From NCBI GenBank assembly GCA_032718475.1, contig JAUCBJ010008437.1, positions 1 through 64,000 of the forward strand: a stretch of 64,000 nt of DNA, read 5' to 3'. Position 1 is the first letter of the stretch, and every line of letters starts with the position of its first letter. This DNA comes from Nemertoderma westbladi (lineage: Eukaryota; Xenacoelomorpha; Nemertodermatida; Nemertodermatidae). The notes beneath the pieces were generated by a model. The model was not told the DNA's origin, ran no database searches, and was given only the letters and a program-made list of their open reading frames with translations. The position numbers and the translations under genes were made by a program. This document shows, one piece after another, positions 9,894-20,523 of this stretch.

Positions 9894-10451
9894 CCACCTC
9901 TAGTGCGCTACAATTCCGCTGGACCCTGATTTACTATCGGGTGTGGGGTGGAGTTATTTTCTTCGGAGCCGGCTTTCCAGGCTGCTCCCTCTGTGTATGA
10001 TATTCATTACCTTCTCTTGGTGCAACTTTGGCTATGTTGCACCAAGACATCTGGTGTCTCAGTGTCGGGCCGATTGTGCATTTTCTCACACAATTTTTTA
10101 AACTCTCCTCACTACTCAACTTTAACTCCTCTCCACTCTATCTTACTCGCTCCCCACACCCGAATCGCACTCCTCTCACTTACCTTCATGCTGTCAAAAA
10201 AACCTCCTCTTCATTTCCCCCCCCCCCCCCCGATTCCCAGTCTCGCTTTCGTCCCTTACACACTTATCGGGCCCCACACATGAGCGCTCATGTCAGTGGG
10301 AGCCGTCCAAGTCCCGTCCTGTCGCCCTAGTCAACTAATCCCCCATCCCAGTAGCTAATTAGAAAAAAGGTTGTGCTTGACTACGGTACATACTTTATAA
10401 TATATATACGAATTACTTATATAATTATTATATGGCTATTATTATCATATA

Positions 10452-10700
10452 TTATATTATATGCTCATCTACATAACGCGCTTCATTCTCTCTCGGCCTT
10501 TCTCGCCTGGCGACTTCTTCCAGTCGCTTCTCCTCAAATCTATCGGCTTCCAACTTCTCCCACGTGATATGTGTATCCACCTCCCTGTCTACTAGATGCC
10601 GGCTGTTGTATTGCACCGACTCGCCCTTCAGCCCCGGGTGGTCTACCAGACCTTCGAAGGCCACCTTGAAGGCTCTTCTGTAGTTCGGAGGTGATCCTGA
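10452..10700 (-). CDS. Small charged ORF in the 3' region of the BEL element, unknown function
   Basis: On the element's own strand, downstream of pol, about 80 codons are open and look like protein. They include the segments RRAFKVAFEGLVDHPG and KLEADRFEEKRLEEVARRER, the latter likely helical and highly charged. Codon use is mixed, unlike the TAG-rich noncoding DNA around it. I see no signal peptide or membrane span, so an envelope-like role is not supported. The start is uncertain: the frame is open upstream of the GTG at 10664. It could be a displaced gag piece, an accessory ORF or a host fragment. Confidence 0.35.
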   Translation of the reverse strand, partial: SGSPPNYRRAFKVAFEGLVDHPGLKGESVQYNSRHLVDREVDTHITWEKLEADRFEEKRLEEVARRERPRENEARYVDEHII

Positions 10701-10942
10701 TATTCTTGATATTGTTTTAATTTTGTTTTATCCCTTTTGCCCCTGTTCTGTGCTATTACCCTATCTACTTTTCCGGCTACTACTTCCACGGTATATTGTG
10801 CTCTCTAGTCTCTTACTGTTAACTCTACTAACTCCACTAGCTCTATTTCTACTAACTCTTACTATATGCTATATCTTATATATACCCCTACCACTAATTC
10901 TTACTAGCTGATCGGTACTATACGTACCCTCGTACTAACTTA

Positions 10943-12705
10943 TCGCAGCTGCATTTTTAAGAATGCTGTGCCGGCTTGTCAACAAAATTGCACCGCCACA
11001 ACTCCCTATCACCCATGACATTTGCTAGATCATCCGCATCTTTAAGGCCAGTGTCCTTTAAGATGCGTCTCAAGAAAGTCATGGGCTGTCCACCATGCTT
11101 ATTCACTCCATGAGGCTGCCAAAGTACAAGATTGTGCACTGGCTGGTCCTCACGGCGAAAGCAATGTCCTGCAAAGCGGAGGCGATTTTGTTCTAGTGTC
11201 AAGCTTGGGGGAACCAATGAGACACCTCCAATGTTATATAGTGTCTGGTTGGAGATGTGTGCATTGTACTTGACACAATGTACCCGGCGTAGCATTCTTG
11301 TGAATGTGCCATCCAGAGATTTGGTGTCCTCAGCAGTTAGAGCCCAGCATGGACTCCCGTAGAGGAGTACTGGAACTACTGCTGCTCTAAATAATCGGAC
11401 CTTAAGTTTCCGATTAATTCTAGGTGACTTCCAAATCCTGGAAAGCCTATTCAAGGCTGCCCATGCCTTTCCCTTACGTATTCGAAGGTCCTCACCTGAC
11501 TTCCGGATCCATGATCCCAGGTAACAGAAGTCGTCCACATGCTCAAGCATACCATCCTTTGAGCTTATGCTCATCCGATCAGAGACTTGCTGAGGACTTT
11601 CAAAGTTAACTGTCAGAATTTTGGTCTTTCTGGAGTTAATAAAAAGACCAACACTAGAAGCAGCATGTTCTAATGAGCTGAGGAGCCGCTGGGCTCCCTC
11701 TAATGATTCTGAGAGTACTCCTAAGTCATCAGCAAAGTCTAGATCAGTTAGGTACTTGGCAGGATTTCCTCGACTTCTGGAGCCAGTAGGTGGAGTTATC
11801 ATCACCCCATCATCATTATGATGATCTAAGGACATGCGTAGAACATAGTCAACCACAATAATGAACAAGAATGGTGCAAGTGTGTCTCCTTGGAGGACGC
11901 CCCATAACACTTCAAATGGTTCTGTGTCACCGTCAACAGTAGACACAAATGTTGTCGAACCATCGTATACTGATCTGATTGCTGCAATAATTTCATCAGG
12001 AATCCCATACAATGAAAGTATGCTGAACATACGTGAGCGAGAGACTGAATCAAAGGCCTTGAAGAAGTCAACAAAGATAACAGCCAGATGCCTGTCTTTC
12101 TTTTTTGATAACTCTTCAATTATCCTTCTAAGTGCCAAAATGGGCTCCATGGTCCCACGACCTTTACGGAACCCATTCTGATTTCCACGTAGCAGTCTCT
12201 CAATGGGATCCCTGATGCGATTTAATAGAATTCTATTGTATAGTTTTGCAGCAATCGAGATCAATGAGATTCCCCGAAAAGAACCATAGAGTGTTAGGTT
12301 GCCCTTCTTGGGAACTGGCACCAACTTATTTGTTTTCATTTCTTGTGGGACTCTTGTTGTACGGTACATGTCTACTATGATGGGATAGATGAGCTTTAAA
12401 CACTCAGGTATTTTAAAGACCTCAGGGGGAACACCATCTACTCCACTGGCACGATTGGTCTTAATGCTCTTTGCAGCAGCCTTCACTTCTGCAAAGGAGA
12501 TATCGCCAATGGGAATATCTGGGAGTACAGACTCAGACACTTTTACTTCTATAAAGTTATCAGGCAATACCCTGTCATTATTGAGGAGCTTTTCAAAGTG
12601 GGCTTTCCAACCATTGAGGCGATCGGCTGGTGATTCAGCCTTAACCTTGGTGGTTGGTTGGCTTTTCCGCCCAGTAAGCAGATTGATCGATTTCCATGCC
12701 TGGGA
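10943..12705 (-). mobile_element. Family 1 non-LTR copy, 5'-truncated, within BEL 3' region
   Basis: The copy runs on the minus strand from mid-ORF2 to the 3' stem-loop region and lacks the TAG tail: it ends at GCAGCTGC next to GATAAG. The sequence beside its 3' end (plus strand 10872-10942, TATATACCCC to CTTATCG) recurs at 12706-12776 between this copy and the next. This shows that flank and copy were duplicated together. Confidence 0.85.
10957..12705 (-). CDS. Family 1 reverse transcriptase and C-terminus, open but truncated
   Basis: The frame is open for about 583 codons, making this the least damaged RT of the family here. Visible motifs in order: KTNRASGVDGVPPEVF, the FRGISLISIAAKLYN palm entry, NGFRKGRGTMEPIL, FVDFFKAFDS with a catalytic Asp, GVLQGDTLAP, and LDFADDLGVLSES with the catalytic Asp pair. 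The C-terminal YLGSWIRKSGEDL and LLYGSPCWALTAED region follows, ending in AQHS. The endonuclease half is missing through 5' truncation at 12705, and the copy has no promoter of its own. Confidence 0.8.
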   Translation of the reverse strand, partial: SQAWKSINLLTGRKSQPTTKVKAESPADRLNGWKAHFEKLLNNDRVLPDNFIEVKVSESVLPDIPIGDISFAEVKAAAKSIKTNRASGVDGVPPEVFKIPECLKLIYPIIVDMYRTTRVPQEMKTNKLVPVPKKGNLTLYGSFRGISLISIAAKLYNRILLNRIRDPIERLLRGNQNGFRKGRGTMEPILALRRIIEELSKKKDRHLAVIFVDFFKAFDSVSRSRMFSILSLYGIPDEIIAAIRSVYDGSTTFVSTVDGDTEPFEVLWGVLQGDTLAPFLFIIVVDYVLRMSLDHHNDDGVMITPPTGSRSRGNPAKYLTDLDFADDLGVLSESLEGAQRLLSSLEHAASSVGLFINSRKTKILTVNFESPQQVSDRMSISSKDGMLEHVDDFCYLGSWIRKSGEDLRIRKGKAWAALNRLSRIWKSPRINRKLKVRLFRAAVVPVLLYGSPCWALTAEDTKSLDGTFTRMLRRVHCVKYNAHISNQTLYNIGGVSLVPPSLTLEQNRLRFAGHCFRREDQPVHNLVLWQPHGVNKHGGQPMTFLRRILKDTGLKDADDLANVMGDRELWRCNFVDKPAQHS

Positions 12706-12776
12706 ACTTATATATACCCCCTACCACTAATTCTTACTGCTGATGGTACTATACGTACCCTCTTACTAACTTATCG
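12706..12776. repeat. Duplicated BEL flank between two family 1 copies
   Basis: Near-identical to 10872-10942, from TATATACC to CTTATCG. It marks the junction of a tandem duplication of about 1.83 kb. Confidence 0.8.
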
Positions 12777-14310
12777 CAGCTGCATTTTTAAGCATTTTAA
12801 TGCCATTTTGTCAACAAAATTGCACCGCCACAACTCCCTATCACCCATGACATTTGCTAGATCATCCGCATCTTTAAGGCCAGTGTCCTTTAAGATGCGT
12901 CTCAAGAAAGTCATGGGCTGTCCACCATGCTTATTTACTCCATGAGGCTGCCAAAGTACAAGATTATGCACTGGCTGGTCCTCACGGCGAAAGCAATGTC
13001 CTGCAAAGCGGAGGCAATTTTGTTCTAGTGTCAAGCTTGGGGGAACCAATGAGACACCTCCAATGTTATATAGTGTCTGGTTGGAGATGTGCGCATTGTA
13101 CTTGAAACAATGAACCCGGCGTAGCATTCTTGTGAATGTGCCATCCAGAGATTTGGTGTCCTCAGCAGTTAGAGCCCAGCATGGACTCCCGTAGAGGAGT
13201 ACTGGAACTACTGCTGCTCTAAATAATTGGACCTTAAGTTTCCGATTAATTCTCGGTGACTTCCAAATCCTGGAAAGCCTATTCAAGGCTGCCCATGCCT
13301 TTCCCTTACGTATTCGAAAGTCCTCACCTGACTTCCGGATCCATGATCCCAGGTAACAGAAGTCGTCCACATGCTCAAGCATACCATCCTTTGAGCTTAT
13401 GCTCATCCGATCAGAGACTTGCTGAGGACTTTCAAAGTTAACTGTCAGAATTTTGGTCTTTCTGGAGTTAATAAAAAGACCAACACTAGAAGCAGCATGT
13501 TCTAATGAGCTGAGGAGCCGTTGGGCTCCCTCTAATGATTCTGAGAGTACTTCTAAGTCATCAGCAAAGTCTAGATCAGTTAGGTACTTGGCAGGATTTC
13601 CTCGACTACTGGAGCCAGTAGGTGTGGAGTTATCATCACCCCATCATCATTATAATGATCTAAGGACATGCGTAGAACATAGTCAACCACAATAATGAAC
13701 AAGAATGGTGCAAGTGTGTCTCCTTGGAGGACGTCCCGTAACACTTCAAATGGTTCTGTGTCACCGTCAACAGTAGACACAAATGTTGTCGAACCATCAT
13801 ATACTGATCTGATTGCTGCAATAATTTCATCAGGAATCCCATATAATGAAAGTATGCTGAACATACGTGAGCGAGAGACTGAATCAAAGGCCTTGAAGAA
13901 GTCAACAAAGATAACAGCCAGATGCCTGTCTTTCTTTTTTGATAACTCTTCAATTATCCTTCTAAGTGCCAAAATGGGCTCCATGGTCCCACGACCTTTA
14001 CGGAACACATTCTGATTTCCACGGAGCAGTCTCTCAATGGGATCCCTGATGCGATTTAATAGAATCCTATTGTATAGCTTTGCAGCAATCGAGATCAATG
14101 AGATTCCCCGAAAAGAACCATAGAGTGTTAGGTTGCCCTTCTTGGGAACTGGCACCAACTTATTTGTTTTCATTTCTTGTGGGACTCTTGTTGTTCGGTA
14201 CATGTCTACTATGATGGGATAGATGAGCTTTAAACACTCAGGTATTTTAAAGACCTCAGGGGGAACACCATCTACTCCACTGGCACGATTGGTCTTAATG
14301 CTCTTACTAC
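12771..14310 (-). pseudogene. Second family 1 RT copy with frameshift
   Basis: This copy is collinear with the one at 10943-12705 but truncated earlier at its 5' side (about 14310). Two bases are gained near 13623 (GTAGGTGTGG instead of GTAGGTGG), which breaks the frame before the FADD region. The upstream frame (14347-13580) retains FVDFFKAFDS and GDTLAP; the downstream frame (13406-12771) gives the C-terminus. The last residues differ from other copies because bases between FVDK and the stem-loop changed, so the stop is replaced by readthrough to MQLR. Confidence 0.8.
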
Positions 14311-14640
14311 TCTTACTGCTCTTACTTCTTAATGTTCTTAACTCCACTAACTCTTACTAACCGGTACTACATACCCTCTTACTAACTTCTAACTCCACTA
14401 ACTCTTACTAACCGGTACTATGTACCCTCTTACTACTAACTAACTCTCCAACTAACGGTACTACGTACCCTCTTCTCTACTACTAACTAACTAACTAACT
14501 AACGGTACTACGTACCCTCTTACTACTAACTCTTACTAACTTCTATCTGCCTACTTACTTACTACGTACCTATTATGTACTATTACTACTTTCTATTACT
14601 TTCCTTTCTCTTACTCTCTTTTATTTATTTTTTATTTTTT
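14311..14640 (-). repeat. TAG-rich noncoding region of the minus BEL element
   Basis: On the plus strand this reads as ACTAACTCTTACTAAC and GGTACTACGTACCCTC repeats, the complement of the units at 4376-4640. It links the post-integrase coding end to the duplicated block. Confidence 0.7.
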
Positions 14641-14722
14641 TTATTTTATGTGTGGGAAAGGGCGTCTCGTTCTCAATCCCACCCCCCTCAGTCCAACATT
14701 TGGACGACTAAACTCAACTCGA

Positions 14723-16372
14723 CTAAGGTGCGCCCTCTAGCAGGCAGCACTTTCCTACAGCCCTCCTGTAGGTCTTTCTATCTTTCGCCCATATCTTACC
14801 ACCTACCCGCACTTCTACCGATCGGACTCTTCCGTCCTCATCGGAGTAAGTGCTCACAACTCTCACCAATCTCCATTGGTTGTTGATGATGGTGTCGTCC
14901 GTGACGATCACCAGATCACCCTCCTTTAACTCCCTAGTGGTGTTCCTCCACTTGCTCCTCCTATGAAGTGTGGGTAGATATTCCTCGACCCACCTCCTCC
15001 ATTACTCCGCACTAATCGCCTTAGCGACTTTCCAACTTTGTCAGGAGTGTATATCGTCTGGGTCTACACCCCGCATGTCGATGGTTGCCGGCCTTTCCAT
15101 TAGAAAGTGACTGCGTGTCTGCACATCTAATGACTCTGGGTCATCATTTTCTGGATATAGCGGTCTGCTATTAATGATACCCTCACACTTTGCTAGTACC
15201 GTTGTTAGTACGTCCTCTGTTACCATGTGGGTGTTCATCAACTTCGTCATCAGACGCTTGGAACTACCCACGAGTCTCTCGACGCATCCTAAAGTATGCG
15301 GAGCATACAGCGTCCTCCTCTCCCTCTTCACCTGTCGTCTTCTCATGGCTGCCCTGACTTCCTCCCCTTCCAGGATGTCCAAGGCCTCTGCCATCTCGTT
15401 CTCCGCCCCCACAAAGTTGGTTCCATTGTCGGAGTATATTACTGCGATCGTCCCACCTTTGCGGTCCCTGAACCTCTCTAGGGCATTGATGAATGCCGAC
15501 GCGGTTGCATCTTGGGTGAGTTCTATCCCTACCGCCCGTGTGTTATTACATATGAAGATAATGCCGTAACGCTTCTCCGTGTGCCGCATCACCTTAATCT
15601 TTATCGGCCCGAACATATCTACACCGCAGTGTGTGAATGGCGGGTCGCGTTGTCTCACCCTGCTGGCTGGTAATGGCGCCATCTCCTGTATGGCCCGCTC
15701 CTTCTTCGCCCGTCGGCAGGTCTGGCACTGCTCGACTACCGCCTTTACCTTCTTTCTCAACTGTGTGATCCAAAAGGTCCTCCGTATCTCCGTGAGGGTC
15801 CGGTTGGTGCCCCCGTGCAATATCGACTTGTGGGAGTCCCAAATGATCTGGTGCACTATTGGCGATTTATTAGGAATGATGATGGGTTTTGGTGGTATAA
15901 TGAGGCTGTTATTATTTAGCACTCTAGAGTTCATTACTAAGATCCCATCGTCATTGAGTTGTGGTGACAGCGCGATCAGCTCGCTGTCCCATCGGAGATG
16001 TTGCTGTTTACCGATTCGTTCCACCTCGTCGCCGTAGTTCTTTCTTTGTTCGTGACGGATCACGGCCCTGGCCGCTCCTTCCAGATCAACGTTTGGTTTC
16101 TTCTTGGTGTCTTTTACGACCCCCTTTAGGAAGTCCCCGGAGGCTCTCCAGTACGCCACTAACTTCTTGGTCTTGTACCAACTTGAGCTGTAGCTAAGGA
16201 GTTTGTCCGTCGGGTTGTCGCACAGTTCTTCCGGTTTTGGTTGCACATCCCTTATATCCCTCACCATCTGGCTATATATCTCCTCAGCTTCTGAATCTCC
16301 TCCTTCCTTCTCTAGTGCTACTTCCTCTGAGCCCGGGTCCACCTTCTTCATCGGTGGCCTACTAGGATCGGC
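14723..16372 (-). pseudogene. BEL/Pao integrase with C-terminal DUF5641-like domain
   Basis: Reading from 16372, a charged stretch is followed by the tail of the RNase H-to-integrase linker (YKTKKLVAYWRASGDFLKG). Next comes the zinc-binding H2C2 motif (HKSILHGGTNRTL then CQTCRRAK), and then the integrase core with GVDMFGPI, YSDNGTNFVGA and a Glu-containing GCVERLVGSSKRL, consistent with D, D, E. The domain ends NSRPLYPENDDPESL. Two stops follow in frame, TGA at 15041-15043 and TAA at 15002-15004, beyond which the frame resumes as a typical BEL C-terminal module (EGDLVIVTDDT, NQWRLVRV, DEDGRVRSVEVRV). The N-terminal part of the longer open frame (to 16459) comes from the family 1 tail. Confidence 0.85.
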
Positions 16373-16721
16373 ATGCTGCATTGCAGCTGCATTTTTAAGA
16401 ATGCTGTGCCGGCTTGTCAACAAAATTGCACCGCCACAACTCCCTATCACCCATGACATTTGCTAGATCATCCGCATCTTTAAGGCCAGTGTCCTTTAAG
16501 ATGCGTCTCAAGAAAGTCATGGGCTGTCCACCATGCTTATTCACTCCATGAGGCTGCCATAGTACAAGATTATGCACTGGCTGGTCCTCACGGCGAAAGC
16601 AATGTCCTGCAAAGCGGAGGCGATTTTGTTCTAGTGTCAAGCTTGGGGGAACCAATGAGACACCTCCAATGTTATATAGTGTCTGGTTGGAGATGTGTGC
16701 ATTGTACTTGACACAAGTACG
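16354..16721 (-). mobile_element. Family 1 3'-end fragment replacing BEL protease/RT
   Basis: On the minus strand this is the last part of ORF2 (from VKYNAHISNQTLYN to AQHS), then stem-loop, GCCGATCC and TAG. BEL zinc-knuckle-side sequence ends directly before it (16722) and BEL integrase-linker sequence starts directly after it. The BEL protease, RT and most of RNase H are therefore absent at the insertion point. Confidence 0.85.
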
Positions 16722-17248
16722 GCCATCGGTGGCCAGGCTGTCCTGTCGTTCAGGAATTGTGGCCCGTGCTGCCACAGTACTTTATTCTTCAAGAAAGTGT
16801 GGCGTGCCATGCCCCTCGGGGGGCGAGACGCCCTTCCCCACATCCGCACTGGTACTACCCAGAGTAGTACCGTTCCTCTCTTCTTTGCCCCTACGGTGCT
16901 CGTTGCCATCGTCTGCCCTTTGCCTTGACCGAACTTAATTGGCGTTTCTTCGCATTGGTCGGCTCTATGTCCACCCGTCACACACCGAGAACAAACTTCG
17001 TTCCTCCTCGCGTATTCTGTCTGATCTTCTCTGGGTAGTGCTTGCCAATATCTGCAGTTCATTGTCTGATGAAGTGCGTTCGTGTGCAATTGGCATTTGT
17101 TGTTTGGGTTATAGCCATCCTTGTATAGTGCGCTGCGTATCGCACTTGCATTCGTACCTAAGTCCCTACTGTTCTTATTATTTGGGTTCGGGTTACTGGG
17201 CGTGTTAGGGTTGTGTTTATTCGTGTTGTTATTTTTCCCCTGTCCGCT
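16722..17248 (-). pseudogene. BEL gag C-terminus with Cys/His zinc-knuckle-like region
   Basis: The frame reads HQTMNCRYWQALPREDQ then EVCSRCVTGGHRADQCEE, matching the motif in the plus BEL element. It is followed by MATSTVGAKKRGTVLLWVVPV, the start of the pol side. It shares its frame with the gag ORF that ends at 17249, with a stop codon between them, so the protein is interrupted. It is cut by the family 1 fragment at 16721. Confidence 0.75.
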
Positions 17249-18202
17249 TCATGGTGCAGCCTTACCCCCGGCTACATGTGGACTAGCAGTCCCCTGCGTC
17301 GCCGCGTATGGCAGCGATTGTCTGAGCTTTGGCAATGCATTCACCGTGTTGTGTTCTGGTTTCGGCCTACTGTATTCGGTCTTTGGTCCCTTTCCCAGGC
17401 TATCCTCGCTATAGACTGGGTCTGTTATTAGTTCGGCTTCGTAGTTAAGGAAGCTCGACATTTCTTCTAGGCCCGGCTCCGCACCCTTCCTCTCTCGAGT
17501 GGAGAAAGCGATTTTCCTCCACTTATTGCGCAGCCAGATCGGCAGTGCCTGTGCTATCGTGGTGATGTTATTGGATGCATTAAGTTCGTATGGCGCGTCC
17601 AGCGTCTTTAACACGATTAGCGCTTTCTCGACTTTGTTTGCAAATGTCTTTATGCTAATGGGATTATCCTGTAGGCCACCCGATGTTATACCTCTCAGGG
17701 TTTGCCGGATGATCTTGGCTGGGTGCCCGTACTCCCTGTCTAGCGCCCGCCATGCTGTCGTGAAGCCGCCCTCGATGCCCTGATACTGCCTCACGATGTC
17801 GTATGCTGGGCCTCCTGTATACACTTGCAGATATTTTAGGCACTCCGCCTGCGTCAAGTTCTTCGACAATATTTCATTGCTGTACATGCGCCGAAACTGC
17901 AGATATTCTTCCGCCCTACTTCCATCGAATTTAAATGGCTCTACGGGTGGTAGTTCGATCCTGGTCTTTAAGGCATCGATTAATGTAGCCATTCCCATCG
18001 CCTGTGCTTCCAATGGGTTCGATGGATGCTGTACAGATTCTGCCGTTGGGTGCGGTCCGTTCGTCCTATCTGCTGCCCTTCTCTGTGTTGGGTATGTCAT
18101 AGGGGGTAGTGGCCCCCTCCATATCTCGGTGTCGCATGACCTGTTCTCGTCCAAGGGGTTCGATGTTCTTGTTCCTATTGGAGTATATTGTTGATATTGC
18201 AA
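17249..18202 (-). CDS. BEL gag, DUF1759-type capsid region
   Basis: 317 open codons. After NPLDENRSCDTEIW comes the conserved domain of BEL/Pao gag: LPPVEPFKFDGSRAEEYLQF, then LTQAECLKYLQVYTGGPA, ALDREYGHPAKIIRQTL, and LDAPYELNASNN. It ends with NYEAELITDPVYSEDSLGKG. In this family the domain forms the capsid-like gag structure. The frame starts just after a C-run on the plus strand (18221-18232), and upstream gag is in another frame. The stop at 17249 is probably a mutation, because the plus BEL copy continues through the same place. Confidence 0.75.
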   Translation of the reverse strand: MQYQQYTPIGTRTSNPLDENRSCDTEIWRGPLPPMTYPTQRRAADRTNGPHPTAESVQHPSNPLEAQAMGMATLIDALKTRIELPPVEPFKFDGSRAEEYLQFRRMYSNEILSKNLTQAECLKYLQVYTGGPAYDIVRQYQGIEGGFTTAWRALDREYGHPAKIIRQTLRGITSGGLQDNPISIKTFANKVEKALIVLKTLDAPYELNASNNITTIAQALPIWLRNKWRKIAFSTRERKGAEPGLEEMSSFLNYEAELITDPVYSEDSLGKGPKTEYSRPKPEHNTVNALPKLRQSLPYAATQGTASPHVAGGKAAP

Positions 18203-18212
18203 TGGGGGAATG

Positions 18213-19475
18213 TCACCCTGTCCCCCCCCCCCTCACCGGTATGTTTGATACTGGGGTTGATGTTAATATATTGGGGCCCATGCACCTATCCGCAATAACT
18301 CTCCCCTCCCCTGGATATATGTTATGTCCTTGCATGCTGTAATCATACTGCTGTGCTGGTACCGGTATAGGCCTATCCACTTCTGGCCTACCTACCGGTA
18401 TGTACTCCGCGACTTCCGGGTTTAATCCCGTCGTCCGCGCTACCCTATCGCCTACATTATCTCTCCCAGCATGGCCTATAGTATGTACAGTAAGGCCTAC
18501 AGTATGTCCTGCAGTCTGTACGTGTCGCTTGGGATCGAAGTTTAATCTTCTCGAATAATCCTCCCCGCAGCTACCGTATTCTCGATCGGTAGGTAGATCC
18601 CGTCGGGAAGTTTCTCTTCGACCCCCTCTACTGTTCTCGTCCTCGTACCGGTACACCCTGTACCCTCCTCTCGGTGTATAGTACACCTCGTCAGGTCGCG
18701 TTTCTCTGGGATGACGGCAATCTCCCGGAGTTCGACCCCATCGACTCTCAAACTCCATCTCTACTACCAACGGCTCGCTATCCGTCCTCGCTCTCCTGTC
18801 GTTCGCAACGACACTTCTTCTATTCTCTTCTCTTCTTCTTTCTCCAGTGTAGCGTCCCTGTTCGCGAGATCTCTCGTCGACCTCTCGGTTAAACTCCACT
18901 GTCCTTCTTCCCTCTTCTGATTGGGCTCGACGTCTCGTCGCTCGCCCTCTCGCGACGTCAACCTCTCTCTCTCTACTCGGTCGCACGCCGCTGGGGATAC
19001 TCGCAACCCCCCTACTATTCTCCATTGCTGGGTGCTGTGGTTCACCTAATTCGCCCCGCGCATTATCCGCCGATGCCTGTGGGGCATTCACTGCCCCCCC
19101 CCCTCTCGCCGCTAATCTCTCATTGTGGGGCTCCTGTAGCCCCCCCCCCCCCCCCCACTCGCCACCTATCACTTCACTATCTTTCACTTTGTCTCTACAC
19201 CCCTCTCTAGTCGACGCACTAACTCTACCGCGGCTGGGTCTATTCACCCCCGCCTCTCCCTCTAGTACTGTGTTGCCTACCAGGCCCCCCTCGGGTTGAC
19301 TCAACCCCGCCACTTCCTGCCTACTAACTACGTGGCCTACCAGGCCCTCATTGGGGTTTCTCACCCACGCTACTCTCTGCCTACTAGCTATGTGGCCTAC
19401 CAGGCTCTCATTTACCGGGCCGTCCGCATCTGCCACGTTTATATTAATAGCACCATTATCAATATTATCTTCCAA
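18213..19475 (-). CDS. BEL gag N-proximal charged segment
   Basis: 420 open codons, homologous to 1301-2758 in the plus element. It starts with DNIDNGAININVADADG, then repeats of LVGHVVSRQ, then Arg/Glu/Asp-rich sequence likely to be disordered or helical. It ends at a poly-G tract (minus strand; plus 18221-18232), where the following gag domain lies in a different frame. Upstream it continues in frame with the Asn-rich segment after stops around 19610. Confidence 0.6.
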   Translation of the reverse strand: MEDNIDNGAININVADADGPVNESLVGHIASRQRVAWVRNPNEGLVGHVVSRQEVAGLSQPEGGLVGNTVLEGEAGVNRPSRGRVSASTREGCRDKVKDSEVIGGEWGGGGGLQEPHNERLAARGGGAVNAPQASADNARGELGEPQHPAMENSRGVASIPSGVRPSREREVDVARGRATRRRAQSEEGRRTVEFNREVDERSREQGRYTGERRREENRRSVVANDRRARTDSEPLVVEMEFESRWGRTPGDCRHPRETRPDEVYYTPRGGYRVYRYEDENSRGGRRETSRRDLPTDREYGSCGEDYSRRLNFDPKRHVQTAGHTVGLTVHTIGHAGRDNVGDRVARTTGLNPEVAEYIPVGRPEVDRPIPVPAQQYDYSMQGHNIYPGEGRVIADRCMGPNILTSTPVSNIPVRGGGTG

Positions 19476-19610
19476 ATCAATTAAATTATTTTGAACACCT
19501 AAATTAGAAACGGGATTATTTTGTTCGTTCAGATTAATATTATTATTTAGATTATTTTCCGTAATTATATTATTTGAATTATTTTGCGTAATTATATTAT
19601 TTGAATTATT

Positions 19611-20523
19611 TTATACATTCGGGTTTAGATTTAAATTTAAATTATTCGGACTGCTTTGTACATTTATATTAGGGTTATTATTTGAATTATTTATATTTAA
19701 ATTTAAATTAGAATCACTGGATAAAATATTATTTGCTGCAATAAAAGTTTGATTAGGGTTATCCACTACGGTACTATTAATATTAACGTTTTCTACAGTA
19801 TTATTATTATTACCCCCCCCCCCCCCCCCCCCCCCGCCCGTACGGTTACACCAGTCTTGGGTCTGTCGTCCGGTCCCTGTAAGTGGGGTATTAATAAATG
19901 TTTCCACAACTCCTGGCTCCTTGTAAACACTACTCGAGCCAGCCTCGCTCTCTGACAATCCCATCTGCACCAGTTCCAGTCGGCGCTCCTGTTTGGTCTG
20001 ATATTGCATAAGCCCCCTTAGCCGGGCATGCATATTATCCCGCACACGTTTTCCCTCTATCTCCCTCTCTCTATCCTCTTGTGAACTCTGATCGGCTAAC
20101 TCTGCCTCTCTCGCAACTCTCTCAAGTCGTCTCGCCCCGCGCTCTCTTCGCTCACTCGTCTCTCTCCCCACGCTCTTTACGTTCATTCTCCTCTCTCGCC
20201 TCACGCTCTTTATGTTAATTCTCCTCCCTCGCCTCACGCTCTTTACGTTCACTCTCCGCTCTCGCCTCACGCTCTTTACGTTCACTCTCCGCTCTCGCCT
20301 CATGCTCTTTACGCTCGCTCGCCTCTGCCACCTCTCGCTCTTCTTGCTCATTCCTTTCCCTCCTACCTATTTCTTCACACTCCTTAAAGTTTCTCGCGAC
20401 CTTCTCGGCCCTCTCTTTATTCTCTCTGGCCAGCTCTCTCTCTCTTTCTCTAGTAACGCACTCCCTTCTTCCAACTGTCTCTCTAACTCTCTCTGCTCTA
20501 GCGCCACCAGATCGAGCTGACAC
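19611..20523 (-). pseudogene. BEL gag coiled-coil and Asn-rich segment, copy A (frameshifted)
   Basis: Two overlapping frames carry long Arg/Glu/Lys heptad-like repeats (KEREARAESER type), then ADQSSQEDRER and MQYQTKQERRLELVQMGLSESEAGS, then a Gly run from the G tract and an Asn-rich tail (NNNNTVENVNINST). The coiled coil may support gag assembly. The frame changes inside the repeated ER-rich part. Confidence 0.6.

Noticed and set aside
10452-10700. Envelope gene in the BEL 3' region
   Set aside because: The small ORF there has no signal peptide, membrane span or cysteine pattern; only an unknown ORF is claimed.
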